Shown here one piece after another: positions 1 through 7,572 of a stretch of 64,000 bases of DNA; within the stretch, counting starts at the first letter, position 1; every line of letters begins with the position of its first letter. The position numbers and the translations under genes are program-made. Below the pieces are notes generated by a model that was not told where the DNA came from, did no database searches, and worked only from the letters and a program-made list of their open reading frames with translations. The stretch is from Chryseobacterium sp. LJ668 (GTDB taxonomy: Bacteria; Bacteroidota; Bacteroidia; Flavobacteriales; Weeksellaceae), in NCBI RefSeq assembly GCF_019613955.1, contig NZ_CP080443.1, positions 1,984,001 to 2,048,000 on the forward strand. The letters are read 5' to 3'.

Positions 1-2866
1 TTAATTTTAAACCGTTCGGATTTAAAGAAATTTCTGTAATATCGTTTATTGATTTTGCATTTCCGGCAATCAGAAACTGTGTTTCATCTTTAGCATCTTT
101 CGTTGTGATATTATAATTGATGATGTTGTTGGCGACATCTCCGTTGATATTAACTTTGTTTAAAGCAAAACTTTCACTTTGTAATGCTGCAACATCAAGA
201 TTGTACTTCAAAGCCTGGTTTTCATTAGAAATCTTTAATGACGTATTTTCTAATGTATTGGTGCCATAAAGAATCTGCGGAATATTTGCATCAAGCTCAA
301 TTTTCTGAGAATCTGCGTTATAATTTCCTGTAATGTTGATGGTCTCAAAACTTTTCAGTTCAGGAACAAACTTCCTGATCAGATCGTCATTTTTAATTTT
401 AGCATTAAAAGTAAAAAACTGTCCGGCATCAATTTTCTGGGTTTTTCCTGACTTCTGAAATTGGTAATACTGATTAATCGTTTGCTGTAAAGCTCCGAAA
501 ATCTGGGTCAGCTTATACTTTCCGTTCAGTTCTACATCAGCAATCTGAGAATTGAATTTTATCTGTGTGGAATCTGCTGTAGAAACCGCCAGTAAATTAA
601 CTTCCTGAAGCGGATAAACTTCCTTGGTATCAGAAATTGCAAAGTTTTTAAGATTCAGATATCCGTTTAAATGATCTGGATCCAAACTTTTAAAATCACC
701 ATCAATTGCTCCGGCAATAATCATTGGAGAATTGTAAAAACCTAATTTATTTAAATCTAATTTGTTAATGTTTCCGTTAACTTTTACTGTTGGGTTTTTG
801 TCATCGTAAACTCCTGAAGCGGTCAGCTGTAAATTGGCATTCGGGTCTTTTGAATTGAGCACGACATTATATGCTCCACGGTTAATTTTCCCGACGAGAT
901 TCATATTTTGATACCGGTAACCTTTGTAAGTTGCAGACTGTACAAATCCTTTCAAATTGGCATTCGCATTTTTGAAATCAAAGCTTTCACCTTTTGCATA
1001 AATCTGGGCGGTTACAGCTCCGACATCCTTGTTCTGAATGATCTTCCCAATCTGTAAATTTTGTAAGTTGGCTTTTACATCATACAGCTCACGTTTTTTT
1101 CTGCGCATGTCTACTTTTGCGATGATTCCGGCATTTCCTAAAGTAGAAGTAAGTCTCAAATTGGTATTTACAATTTTTGTTGTGCCTTTTGCAATCCCTT
1201 TGACAGTAAAAAAGGAAGGTAACGTAATGTTTTTCGGAATTGTATTTTTTGGAACTAAATTGTAGATCGTTTTTGCTGATGAAGATAGTTCTGCAATTTT
1301 TAAATCATAATATAAATTTTCAGGATTCATTGCATTTTTAATTCTTCCTGAAGCTGCCACTTTCAATCGATCTAAGCCTGAAACTTTCAGATTTTGAATC
1401 GTCAAGTCGTTAATCGTTCCTTGTAATAATGCATTGACGTTTAAGATAGCATTTGGATATTTATTGAATGGCGCAGTATTTCTCAAAGTCGGAACTAAAT
1501 TTAAAATATCCGAAAAACCAACATTGGAATCACGGATGTCGGCAGAAATTTTTACCGCTCCAGGATTCGTTGACAGTTGTTCTATCGAATTATAATTTAA
1601 AACAATCTCATCTCTCAAAACAGTTTTCGGAGTCTGTAAATAAAGATTTTTCAGGTAAGCTTGTTCAGAGTCATATACAAAATCAGTATTGAATTTTTGA
1701 ATATTTAAACCTCTCGCTTCCTGGATTTCGGCTGATTTTACACTTCCTGCAAAACCATTGTTTTCCATTTTAAAGTTTCTGACGTCGAGGTTTAGCTTTG
1801 CGAAATTAAGATGGTTAAAATCCATCCCGGAACGGGTAGGAGCGGCTGCGGTATTGTTGTATGCTACTTTTACGTTGTCAAGAATAAACTTGCCCAAGAG
1901 AAGTTTCATAGCTTTATCTTTCGAAGTCGATGGTTTTGATGTTGCATCTTTCGGATTAGCGTTTTTTGTCGGAAGATATAGATTGGCATTGATGTTTGCA
2001 TCTGTCAGATAAACATTCCCTACATTATAAGAATTGTTTTCAAGATCAAGGTCGTTGACTTTTGTGCTTAATTCTTTAAACAGAACTTTTGCAAAAGTTT
2101 TAGAATTGTCGTCTCCGTAATCAATGTTGAAGTTGGTCAGTTTGATGCCACTTAAACCAAGCTTCATCGGTTTTTTCTGATTCAGTGAATCTACTTTTTC
2201 TTCGACATTTTTTGAAACTTCTTCTACAAAATCCTGTTTTAGTTTTAATTTTAATCCGTCAAGATTAATATCGTTTACCGCGTAAGAATTGTTTTGAAGA
2301 TCAAAAGTTTTTACTCTTGTATCAAATGAATTGAAATAGACTTTAATATCATTTCTGGATTGCTGATCATTAAAAGTCAGCCCGATATCTTTCAATTTAA
2401 TTTTATCCAGAGAAATAATGAAAGGTTTTGAAGTGCTTTCTTCTTTATCGGAGGTTGCAAAAGCATCAATAATATAATCAAAATTGAATTTCCCCTGAGG
2501 ATTTCTTACAACATTAGCTCTCACACCTTCCAGATCAATTGAAGTAAGATCGGCTTTAGATTTGATCAGCTGCCACATATCCAGACCTACATCTAATTTT
2601 CTTGCTGAGAGAAGTGTATCAATATTCTGGCCTTTAAGGTATAAATTTTCCATCACCAGACTGTTCGGAAAACCTATATACACCCTATCTAGACTGACTT
2701 TTGTTTTGATTTTTTTCTCCAGATAAACAACCAGTTTGCCTTTTATATAATTTTGTACAGCAGGAAGTCTCAAGCTTACTACCAAAAGGATAAGCAAAAC
2801 CACTATAGAGATGATTGTAATAACAACACCCCTGAGAATTTTTCTTTTGTTGAATTTCAGTTTCAA
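1..2866 (-). CDS. tamB: TamB-like translocation/assembly protein (partial, C-terminus off window)
   Basis: About 955 codons are open from 2866 to the left edge with no stop, so the C-terminal part, including the TamB signature domain, is outside the window. The N-terminus has a lysine-rich start, one membrane anchor at about residues 10-29 (ILRGVVITII onward) and then long AsmA/TamB-type beta-strand sequence with repeated phrases such as LDGLKLKLKQDF and LSGIKLTNFNIDYG. Family knowledge: TamB/AsmA-like proteins are inner-membrane-anchored, span the periplasm and act in outer-membrane protein or lipid delivery. An in-frame stop lies just upstream and no ATG is available, so I place the start at TTG (2864-2866). 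No TamA-like gene is adjacent. The family is fairly sure; the exact role is not. Confidence 0.8.
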   Translation of the reverse strand, partial: MKLKFNKRKILRGVVITIISIVVLLILLVVSLRLPAVQNYIKGKLVVYLEKKIKTKVSLDRVYIGFPNSLVMENLYLKGQNIDTLLSARKLDVGLDMWQLIKSKADLTSIDLEGVRANVVRNPQGKFNFDYIIDAFATSDKEESTSKPFIISLDKIKLKDIGLTFNDQQSRNDIKVYFNSFDTRVKTFDLQNNSYAVNDINLDGLKLKLKQDFVEEVSKNVEEKVDSLNQKKPMKLGLSGIKLTNFNIDYGDDNSKTFAKVLFKELSTKVNDLDLENNSYNVGNVYLTDANINANLYLPTKNANPKDATSKPSTSKDKAMKLLLGKFILDNVKVAYNNTAAAPTRSGMDFNHLNFAKLNLDVRNFKMENNGFAGSVKSAEIQEARGLNIQKFNTDFVYDSEQAYLKNLYLQTPKTVLRDEIVLNYNSIEQLSTNPGAVKISADIRDSNVGFSDILNLVPTLRNTAPFNKYPNAILNVNALLQGTINDLTIQNLKVSGLDRLKVAASGRIKNAMNPENLYYDLKIAELSSSAKTIYNLVPKNTIPKNITLPSFFTVKGIAKGTTKIVNTNLRLTSTLGNAGIIAKVDMRRKKRELYDVKANLQNLQIGKIIQNKDVGAVTAQIYAKGESFDFKNANANLKGFVQSATYKGYRYQNMNLVGKINRGAYNVVLNSKDPNANLQLTASGVYDDKNPTVKVNGNINKLDLNKLGFYNSPMIIAGAIDGDFKSLDPDHLNGYLNLKNFAISDTKEVYPLQEVNLLAVSTADSTQIKFNSQIADVELNGKYKLTQIFGALQQTINQYYQFQKSGKTQKIDAGQFFTFNAKIKNDDLIRKFVPELKSFETINITGNYNADSQKIELDANIPQILYGTNTLENTSLKISNENQALKYNLDVAALQSESFALNKVNINGDVANNIINYNITTKDAKDETQFLIAGNAKSINDITEISLNPNGLKL

Positions 2867-3170
2867 ATTTTTTCTGATTTAGAACAGTATACAATTATTT
2901 AGGCGGTATAGAATCGTTTATTTTTACCACTTTTTAAATTATTGATAACTTTTATATCTTAAAAATCTGAAGTTTGATAAGTTTTAACATAGTTATTTTT
3001 GTATGAAATATTTGCCAGATGGCCTTGTTTGCTATTCACCAGCAATATGTCTGCCAACAGTAGTGAATTATGTTAATAACTCTAAATGTGGTATGAAAAC
3101 TGATATAAACGGTAATCTGCAAATCTATTTAACAAGCAAACAAAAAACCACCCTAAAAAAGGATGGTTTG
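2867..3170. other. Intergenic region between tamB-like gene and tRNA-Gln
   Basis: About 300 AT-rich bases separating the tamB-like gene from the first tRNA-Gln unit. Its right end holds that tRNA's terminator (3142-3169). I found no clear TAnnTTTG box for the tamB-like gene. A 56-codon open frame on the plus strand (3003-3173) runs through the terminator and is judged spurious. Confidence 0.5.
3142..3169 (-). terminator. Rho-independent terminator of tRNA-Gln copy 1
   Basis: On the minus strand an AACCATCC / GGGTGGTT hairpin (one G-T pair) is followed by a T run. It directly follows the tRNA 3' end. Confidence 0.8.
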
Positions 3171-3241
3171 TAGACCCACAGGGATTCGAACCCCGGATAA
3201 CGGTACCAAAAACCGGTGTGTTACCACTACACTATGGGTCT
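3171..3241 (-). tRNA. tRNA-Gln (anticodon TTG), copy 1
   Basis: The minus strand folds as a 71-nt tRNA: acceptor AGACCCA/TGGGTCT with discriminator A, D arm GTGT...ACAC, anticodon stem CGGT/ACCG with loop TTTTGGT, and T arm CGGGG-TTCGAAT-CCCTG. The loop gives anticodon TTG, reading CAA (Gln). Pair 27-43 is a C-T mismatch. CCA is not encoded. The mature sequence is the same as that of the copy 184 bp away. Confidence 0.93.
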
Positions 3242-3325
3242 GTTTTATTTTTGGTGGTGCAAATGTATCTATTTTTTCTTTAGCAGCAAAAAATTGTTAA
3301 AGAATTTTCACGATATTTTATAAAC

Positions 3326-3353
3326 AAAAAACCACCCTAAAAAAGGATGGTTT
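3326..3353 (-). terminator. Rho-independent terminator of tRNA-Gln copy 2
   Basis: Same hairpin and T run as at 3142-3169, part of the duplicated unit. It lies between the two tRNA-Gln genes, so the copies are probably transcribed separately. Confidence 0.8.
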
Positions 3354-3354
3354 G

Positions 3355-3425
3355 TAGACCCACAGGGATTCGAACCCCGGATAACGGTACCAAAAACCGG
3401 TGTGTTACCACTACACTATGGGTCT
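3355..3425 (-). tRNA. tRNA-Gln (anticodon TTG), copy 2
   Basis: The 71-nt tRNA sequence is the same as at 3171-3241, with the same downstream terminator and the same first bases of 5' flank. This points to a recent tandem duplication with a 184-bp unit spacing. Confidence 0.93.
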
Positions 3426-3522
3426 GTTTTATTTTGGTGATGCAAATTTACAGTTTTTTTATTTACCTGCAAATAGTTTTTATTTTTTTTTAAATTTACA
3501 GTACTTTTTATTCACAGCAGCC

Positions 3523-4554
3523 ATGGTAATTGACTTCAATAATCTCAATATTAATAATTTACATTTTCAGACAGACTTTGAGAGAAAAATACATTCTTTT
3601 TTAATAGAATGGCTCTCAGATTCTCAAACCGTGACAGTGAAGACATCCGGATCTACGGGAGCTCCGAAAATATTTGAAATTGAGAAAAATAAAATGCTGA
3701 ATTCTGCAAAAATGACGTGCGATTTCTTAGAGTTATATAAAAATAATACAGCCCTTGTTTGTCTTCCTATAGAATATATTTCAGGAAAAATGATGGTAGT
3801 GCGCGCTTTTGAAAGGAAGTTGCAACTTATTATTTCAGATCCGTCTTTGAAACCTTTAGAAGATTTACATTCTGAAATTGATTTCTGTGCATTGACGCCT
3901 CTGCAGGTTGAAAACTCTTTAGATAAAATTCATTACATTAAAAATCTCATTATCGGAGGAGCAGCTGTATCAGAAAGTTTAAAAACAAAAATTACTCAGA
4001 CACTTCAACACACCAATACACCAACAGGGATTTACGAAACCTATGGAATGTCTGAGACGCTTTCTCATATTGCTTTAAAAGAAATTCATCCTGAGCAGAA
4101 TAATTATTTTACAGTATTTGATCAAATTTCTATTGCTAAAGACGAGCGCGGCTGTCTGAAAATTTCTGCTCCCAATTTGAATAATGAAATCTTAGAGACT
4201 AATGATTTAGTTGAGATAAAGAATGAAAATCAGTTTAGGTTTTTAGGGAGAATAGATCATGTGATTAATTCCGGAGGCGCAAAAATATTTCCTGAAGAAC
4301 TGGAAGCTTTAGTTAAAAAAGAGATGCAGAATGAAGTTGTTTTTTTAGGACTAGAAGATGAAAGTTTGGGACAGAAGTTGATTGCTGTGATTGAAGGAAA
4401 AGAATCTGATGATTTGATTAAAAAAATAGAAGGAATTCAGTATGAAAAAAGCTTTCACAAGCCTAAAGAAATTATCTTTGTTGAGGAAATTCCAAGAACC
4501 CAGAATGGAAAGGTGAATAGAATTGAACTTCGAAGGATGATTGAGAGAAGTTGA
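3523..4554 (+). CDS. menE: o-succinylbenzoate-CoA ligase (MenE-like AMP-binding enzyme)
   Basis: A 343-residue adenylate-forming enzyme, short for the superfamily as usual for Bacteroidetes MenE. Motifs seen: P-loop-like TSGSTGAPK (41-49), YETYGMSET (171-179), hinge GRIDHVINSGG (242-252) and the C-terminal IPRTQNGKVNR with catalytic Lys330. Family knowledge: MenE activates o-succinylbenzoate with ATP and CoA in menaquinone synthesis. I chose ATG 3523; the frame is open upstream to 3400, but that stretch overlaps tRNA-Gln copy 2 and does not look coding. The next gene (arfB-like) lies in the same direction. Another small-acid CoA ligase remains possible, since no other men genes are nearby. 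Confidence 0.82.
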   Translation: MVIDFNNLNINNLHFQTDFERKIHSFLIEWLSDSQTVTVKTSGSTGAPKIFEIEKNKMLNSAKMTCDFLELYKNNTALVCLPIEYISGKMMVVRAFERKLQLIISDPSLKPLEDLHSEIDFCALTPLQVENSLDKIHYIKNLIIGGAAVSESLKTKITQTLQHTNTPTGIYETYGMSETLSHIALKEIHPEQNNYFTVFDQISIAKDERGCLKISAPNLNNEILETNDLVEIKNENQFRFLGRIDHVINSGGAKIFPEELEALVKKEMQNEVVFLGLEDESLGQKLIAVIEGKESDDLIKKIEGIQYEKSFHKPKEIIFVEEIPRTQNGKVNRIELRRMIERS

Positions 4555-4644
4555 TTAATATTCAATCATTCAAACCATCCCGTCTCAATTTTTCTTTTAA
4601 AAATTGATCCACCCCTCCAAAGAATGGGAATAAAAATGCATATT

Positions 4645-5037
4645 ATGAAAGATTTTTCAAAAGAACTGAATTTTAAAACTTCTTGCAGCAGTGGGGCAGG
4701 AGGGCAAAATGTGAATAAAGTAGAAACAGCTGTTACCGTATTGTGGAAAGTATTAGATTCTGAATTTTTTAATAATTGGCAAAAAGATTTAATTTTAGAA
4801 AAACTAAAAAACAGAATCAATCTTGAAGGACTTTTATACTTAAATGTTTCTGAAAGCAGAACGCAGCTGCATAACAAGAAGATAGCAATAGAGAAAATTT
4901 TAGATCTGGTGGATAACGCATTAGTGATCCCAAAATTCAGGGCAAAGACAAAACCTACCAGATCTTCTGTAGAGAAACGCATTGAACAGAAAAAACAGCA
5001 TTCAAATAAAAAAGAAAACAGACGTTTTAAATTTTAA
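4645..5037 (+). CDS. arfB: ArfB/YaeJ-type ribosome-rescue peptidyl-tRNA hydrolase
   Basis: A 130-residue class I release-factor-like protein with the catalytic GGQ motif in SSGAGGQNVNKVET (GGQ at 19-21) and a lysine/arginine-rich C-terminal tail ending ENRRFKF. Family knowledge: the tail enters the empty mRNA channel of stalled ribosomes and GGQ releases the nascent chain. It lacks the codon-recognition domains of RF1/RF2, which fits ArfB. Start ATG 4645 gives the usual short N-terminus; ATGs at 4624 and 4636 are alternatives. It follows menE by about 90 bp. Confidence 0.88.
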   Translation: MKDFSKELNFKTSCSSGAGGQNVNKVETAVTVLWKVLDSEFFNNWQKDLILEKLKNRINLEGLLYLNVSESRTQLHNKKIAIEKILDLVDNALVIPKFRAKTKPTRSSVEKRIEQKKQHSNKKENRRFKF

Positions 5038-5060
5038 GTCTCCGCATTTAGAAAAAACAG

Positions 5061-5068
5061 TATTTTTG
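5061..5068 (+). promoter_or_regulatory. -7 box (TAnnTTTG) of outer-membrane protein gene
   Basis: TATTTTTG, 16 nt before the ATG at 5085, matches the Bacteroidetes -7 consensus. No clear -33 TTTG was found at the usual spacing. Confidence 0.5.
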
Positions 5069-5084
5069 CGAAAAATTAATAACA

Positions 5085-5753
5085 ATGTTTAAAAAACTTT
5101 TTATTTCGGGAGCATTCCTGGTTCCATTTTTGTTTTCAGCACAAGAAGAAACTTTAAAATCAGAATCTAGAATTTCTATCATTCCTGCTGTTGGCTATGC
5201 TTGGCGATTAGCAAAAATGCCATCAGGAATTCCAAAAGATACAAGAGATTATATTAAAGGATTGAAAACCGGTTTAAATATAGATGTATCTGCCTATTAT
5301 CATTTAAAAGGAAATGGTGCTATTGGTATAAAATATTCAAATTACATGGCTTCCAGCGATGGAAGACTTACCGTACAAGGTCTTAACGGTGAAGCTGTCT
5401 CAGGATTTGTAAGCACCAAAGATAATATCAGTTTTGTAGGTCCGGCATATATGTTTTCGAATTTTAAAGATGATACAAAGCACAAATTGTTCTACGATAT
5501 TGCATTAGGTGTGATTACTTACACTACGAAAACAGGTTCTGTCAAGGGTACAGGTTCTAATTTAGGTTTAGAAGCAAATTTTGCATATCAATATGCTATT
5601 ACCAACCAGATTTTTATCGGTCCTAAATTGGGTGTTACTGCAGGGACACTTAGTAAGATGAAATACAATGGCACCACAGTGAATTTTGGAGAGGATGAAG
5701 GAGAAGGATTAAGCAGACTTTCTTTGAGTGCAGCGGCAACTTTCCGTTTTTAA
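5085..5753 (+). CDS. Outer-membrane beta-barrel protein, unknown function
   Basis: 222 residues with a signal peptide (MFKKLFISGAFLVPFLFSAQ) and then alternating strand-like sequence ending in a terminal Phe (SAAATFRF), the usual C-terminal signature of an outer-membrane barrel. The length suits an 8-stranded OmpW/OmpX-like barrel. I do not recognise a specific family. It has its own TAnnTTTG box and lies between arfB and a deoxyhypusine-synthase-like gene, so context does not suggest a role. Confidence 0.7.
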   Translation: MFKKLFISGAFLVPFLFSAQEETLKSESRISIIPAVGYAWRLAKMPSGIPKDTRDYIKGLKTGLNIDVSAYYHLKGNGAIGIKYSNYMASSDGRLTVQGLNGEAVSGFVSTKDNISFVGPAYMFSNFKDDTKHKLFYDIALGVITYTTKTGSVKGTGSNLGLEANFAYQYAITNQIFIGPKLGVTAGTLSKMKYNGTTVNFGEDEGEGLSRLSLSAAATFRF

Positions 5754-5757
5754 ATTT

Positions 5758-5765
5758 TATCTTTG
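5758..5765 (+). promoter_or_regulatory. -7 box (TAnnTTTG) of deoxyhypusine-synthase-like gene
   Basis: TATCTTTG, 14 nt before the ATG at 5780 and just after the stop of the preceding gene. It fits the Bacteroidetes -7 consensus; no convincing -33 element. Confidence 0.5.
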
Positions 5766-5779
5766 TAAAAAATTAAAAA

Positions 5780-6751
5780 ATGAGCAAACCGATTACAGAG
5801 TTCATAGAAAAATATTATCTGCACTTCAATGCAGCAGCTTTGGTAGACGCTTCAAAAGGATATGTGGCCCACTTGAAAGAAGGAGGAAAAATGATGATTA
5901 CTTTGGCTGGAGCAATGTCTACAGCTGAGTTGGGGAAAATCCTTGCTGAAATGATCCGTCAGGATAAAGTAGATTTTATCTCTTGTACAGGAGCAAACCT
6001 TGAAGAAGATCTGATGAATTTAGTAGCACATTCTCATTACGAAAGAGTTCCTCATTACAGAGATTTGACAGCTCAGGATGAATGGGATTTGCTTGAAAGA
6101 GGTCTAAATAGAGTTACAGATACCTGTATTCCTGAAGAGGAGGCTTTCAGAAGATTGCAGAAACACATCGTTGAGATCTGGAAAGATGCTGAAGCAAAAG
6201 GAGAAAGATATTTTCCGCATGAATTTATGTATAAAATGATTCTTTCAGGAGTGTTGGAGCAATATTACGAAATCCCAAGAGAAGATTCATGGATGATTGC
6301 TGCAGCTGAAAAAAACCTTCCGATTGTAGTTCCGGGATGGGAAGATTCTACCATGGGAAATATTTTTGCTTCTTATTGCATTAAGGGCGAATTGACTGCA
6401 ACCACCATGAAATCAGGAATTGAATACATGACCTATTTGGCAGATTGGTACACGAAAAATTCAGCAGGAAAAGGAGTCGGCTTCTTCCAGATTGGTGGGG
6501 GTATCGCAGGAGATTTCCCGATTTGCGTAGTTCCGATGCTGTATCAGGATATGGAAATGCATGATATTCCGTTCTGGTCATATTTCTGTCAGATCTCAGA
6601 TTCAACGACTTCTTACGGTTCTTATTCCGGAGCAGTTCCGAATGAAAAAATTACTTGGGGAAAACTGGATATCACGACACCGAAATTTATCGTTGAAAGT
6701 GATGCGACCATTTGCGCACCATTGATGTTCTCTTATATCCTGGAAAATTAA
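5780..6751 (+). CDS. Deoxyhypusine-synthase-like protein, probable homospermidine synthase
   Basis: 323 residues matching the deoxyhypusine synthase fold throughout: ITLAGAMSTAELG near the N-terminus, the NAD-site phrase FFQIGGGIAGDFP, SYGSYSGAVPNEKITWGK, and a C-terminal catalytic lysine (WGK, Lys295) aligned with the human active-site Lys of DHS. Family knowledge: eukaryotic DHS modifies eIF5A, which bacteria lack. Bacterial homologs have been proposed or shown to make homospermidine from putrescine/spermidine, and homospermidine is a known flavobacterial polyamine. The polyamine role is therefore inferred. It has its own -7 box and terminator, so it is probably monocistronic. Confidence 0.88.
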   Translation: MSKPITEFIEKYYLHFNAAALVDASKGYVAHLKEGGKMMITLAGAMSTAELGKILAEMIRQDKVDFISCTGANLEEDLMNLVAHSHYERVPHYRDLTAQDEWDLLERGLNRVTDTCIPEEEAFRRLQKHIVEIWKDAEAKGERYFPHEFMYKMILSGVLEQYYEIPREDSWMIAAAEKNLPIVVPGWEDSTMGNIFASYCIKGELTATTMKSGIEYMTYLADWYTKNSAGKGVGFFQIGGGIAGDFPICVVPMLYQDMEMHDIPFWSYFCQISDSTTSYGSYSGAVPNEKITWGKLDITTPKFIVESDATICAPLMFSYILEN

Positions 6752-6782
6752 GGTATTTTATCTTAAATTGATAATAAATAAT

Positions 6783-6810
6783 AAACGCTTCATCGATTTG
6801 AAGCGTTTTT
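6783..6810 (+). terminator. Terminator of deoxyhypusine-synthase-like gene
   Basis: AAACGCTTCA and TTTGAAGCGTTT arms around TCGA, ending in a T run, 32 bp after the stop codon. Confidence 0.85.
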
Positions 6811-6832
6811 ATTTGTAAAGAATTTGTTATTT

Positions 6833-6950
6833 GGGCGTGCCACCTTCCAATGCTCAATCCACATCTAGGGTCGGGCTTCTCCGGGCTTCACTTCGTTGCG
6901 GTGCTTTGCACCGCTCGCTTCGCTCGCGCCCTCCATATCCCTCACGCGGA
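6833..6950. repeat. GC-rich palindromic intergenic repeat (REP/BIME-like)
   Basis: About 118 bp of markedly GC-rich DNA in an AT-rich setting. It begins GGGCGTGCC, contains GGGTCGGGCTTC and GGGCTTC repeats, a perfect GCGGTGC-TTT-GCACCGC hairpin (6898-6914) and a CGCTCGCTT/CGCTCGCG direct repeat, and ends in CCCTCACGCGGA. No coding potential is evident. It resembles interspersed GGGCGTGCC...GGTCGGGCT elements I recall from flavobacterial genomes; only a search of the whole genome can confirm copies. It lies at the 3' end of the 48-residue gene. Confidence 0.6.
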
Positions 6951-7097
6951 TCAGTCCAAAGAATTAATCACCACAAAATAGCGGTATGCTAGAATTGCTT
7001 TTTGCATCTTAGTAAGTTTTGCCGGGTCTTTATTGCTTAGTTTCGGTAAAACTTTTTTATTGATCTTATTGAGCAGACGGAAAAATGATTTTTTCAT
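6951..7097 (-). CDS. Conserved 48-residue basic protein
   Basis: A short minus-strand ORF starting MKKSFFRLLNKINKK and ending YRYFVVINSLD. It is lysine-rich, with a central LSNKDPAKLTKMQKAILAY segment. I recall similar proteins of about 48 residues in many Flavobacteriia, sometimes carrying the doubtful label SsrA-binding protein; it is not SmpB, which is about 150 residues. ATG 7097 is preceded by a TATTTTTG box at 7137-7144. Its stop abuts the GC-rich repeat. Function unknown. Confidence 0.7.
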   Translation of the reverse strand: MKKSFFRLLNKINKKVLPKLSNKDPAKLTKMQKAILAYRYFVVINSLD

Positions 7098-7136
7098 AAC
7101 TTTATAGTTTAATAAGTATCAGTAAATACAGGAGTC

Positions 7137-7144
7137 CAAAAATA
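7137..7144 (-). promoter_or_regulatory. -7 box (TAnnTTTG) of 48-residue gene
   Basis: TATTTTTG on the minus strand, 39 nt upstream of the ATG at 7097. No -33 element at standard spacing. Confidence 0.45.
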
Positions 7145-7172
7145 ATGCAAATCATTTCAGAAAAATAAAAGC

Positions 7173-7469
7173 ATGAATGACATCTTCAAGCAGCAGGTTT
7201 GGGAAATTACCAAATTAGTTCCCAAAGGAAGAGTGACAAGCTACGGAGCAATTGCAAAAGCGGTGGGTTTTCCTAATCATTCGCGACATGTAGGAAAAGC
7301 AATGGGAGGCTGTCCCAAGGATGTTCCTGCGCATCGGGTGATTTCGAGTTCGGGAACTCTATCCGTTCAGGAATTTCAGGTAAGGTTGGAAGAAGAAGGA
7401 ATCGAAGTGGAAAATTTCAGAATTAAGAATTTTAAGAAATTGTTTTGGAATCCCTTGGAAGAGCTATAA
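7173..7469 (+). CDS. Alkyltransferase-like protein (ATL) with Ala in place of the acceptor Cys
   Basis: 98 residues equal to the DNA-binding domain of O6-alkylguanine-DNA alkyltransferase: a winged-helix part with VTSYGAIAKAVG (21-32), then the active-site motif as PAHRV (52-56) instead of PCHRV. The methyl-accepting Cys is Ala53, so the protein cannot repair by self-alkylation. Family knowledge: ATL proteins bind O6-alkylguanine and recruit nucleotide-excision repair; most have Trp here, a smaller group has Ala. The gene converges on htpG and ends before a strong two-hairpin terminator region. Confidence 0.88.
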   Translation: MNDIFKQQVWEITKLVPKGRVTSYGAIAKAVGFPNHSRHVGKAMGGCPKDVPAHRVISSSGTLSVQEFQVRLEEEGIEVENFRIKNFKKLFWNPLEEL

Positions 7470-7476
7470 ACTGAAT

Positions 7477-7527
7477 TTTTTCATGAGTTTCGGCGGCGGC
7501 TTTGCCGCCGCCGAAACTCATGAAAAA
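7477..7527. repeat. Perfect 24-bp-arm GC-rich palindrome
   Basis: Two perfect 24-bp arms (7477-7500 and 7504-7527) around TTT. The inner arm TTTCGGCGGCGGC recurs at 11051-11095 in another palindrome, while the outer arm (TTTTTCATGAG) differs. It lies between convergent genes and can act as a bidirectional terminator, but the arm is far more GC-rich than local terminators. Confidence 0.8.
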
Positions 7528-7555
7528 CCCGAAAAAACTTAGTTTTTTCGGGTTT
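7525..7555. terminator. Bidirectional terminator between atl-like gene and htpG
   Basis: Inverted repeat AAACCCGAAAAAACT / AGTTTTTTCGGGTTT with almost no loop and T runs for both strands; it ends about 18 bp before the htpG stop codon. Confidence 0.8.
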
Positions 7556-7572
7556 CAATATAATTATTCAAA

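Noticed and set aside
3003..3173. 56-codon plus-strand frame
   Set aside because: It crosses the tRNA-Gln terminator and ends in the tRNA. Composition does not look coding.
3400..3522. N-terminal extension of MenE
   Set aside because: Overlaps tRNA-Gln copy 2 and encodes a non-conserved aromatic stretch.
4566..4982. 138-codon minus-strand frame opposite arfB
   Set aside because: Antisense shadow of a clear arfB gene with GGQ motif; no recognisable domain.
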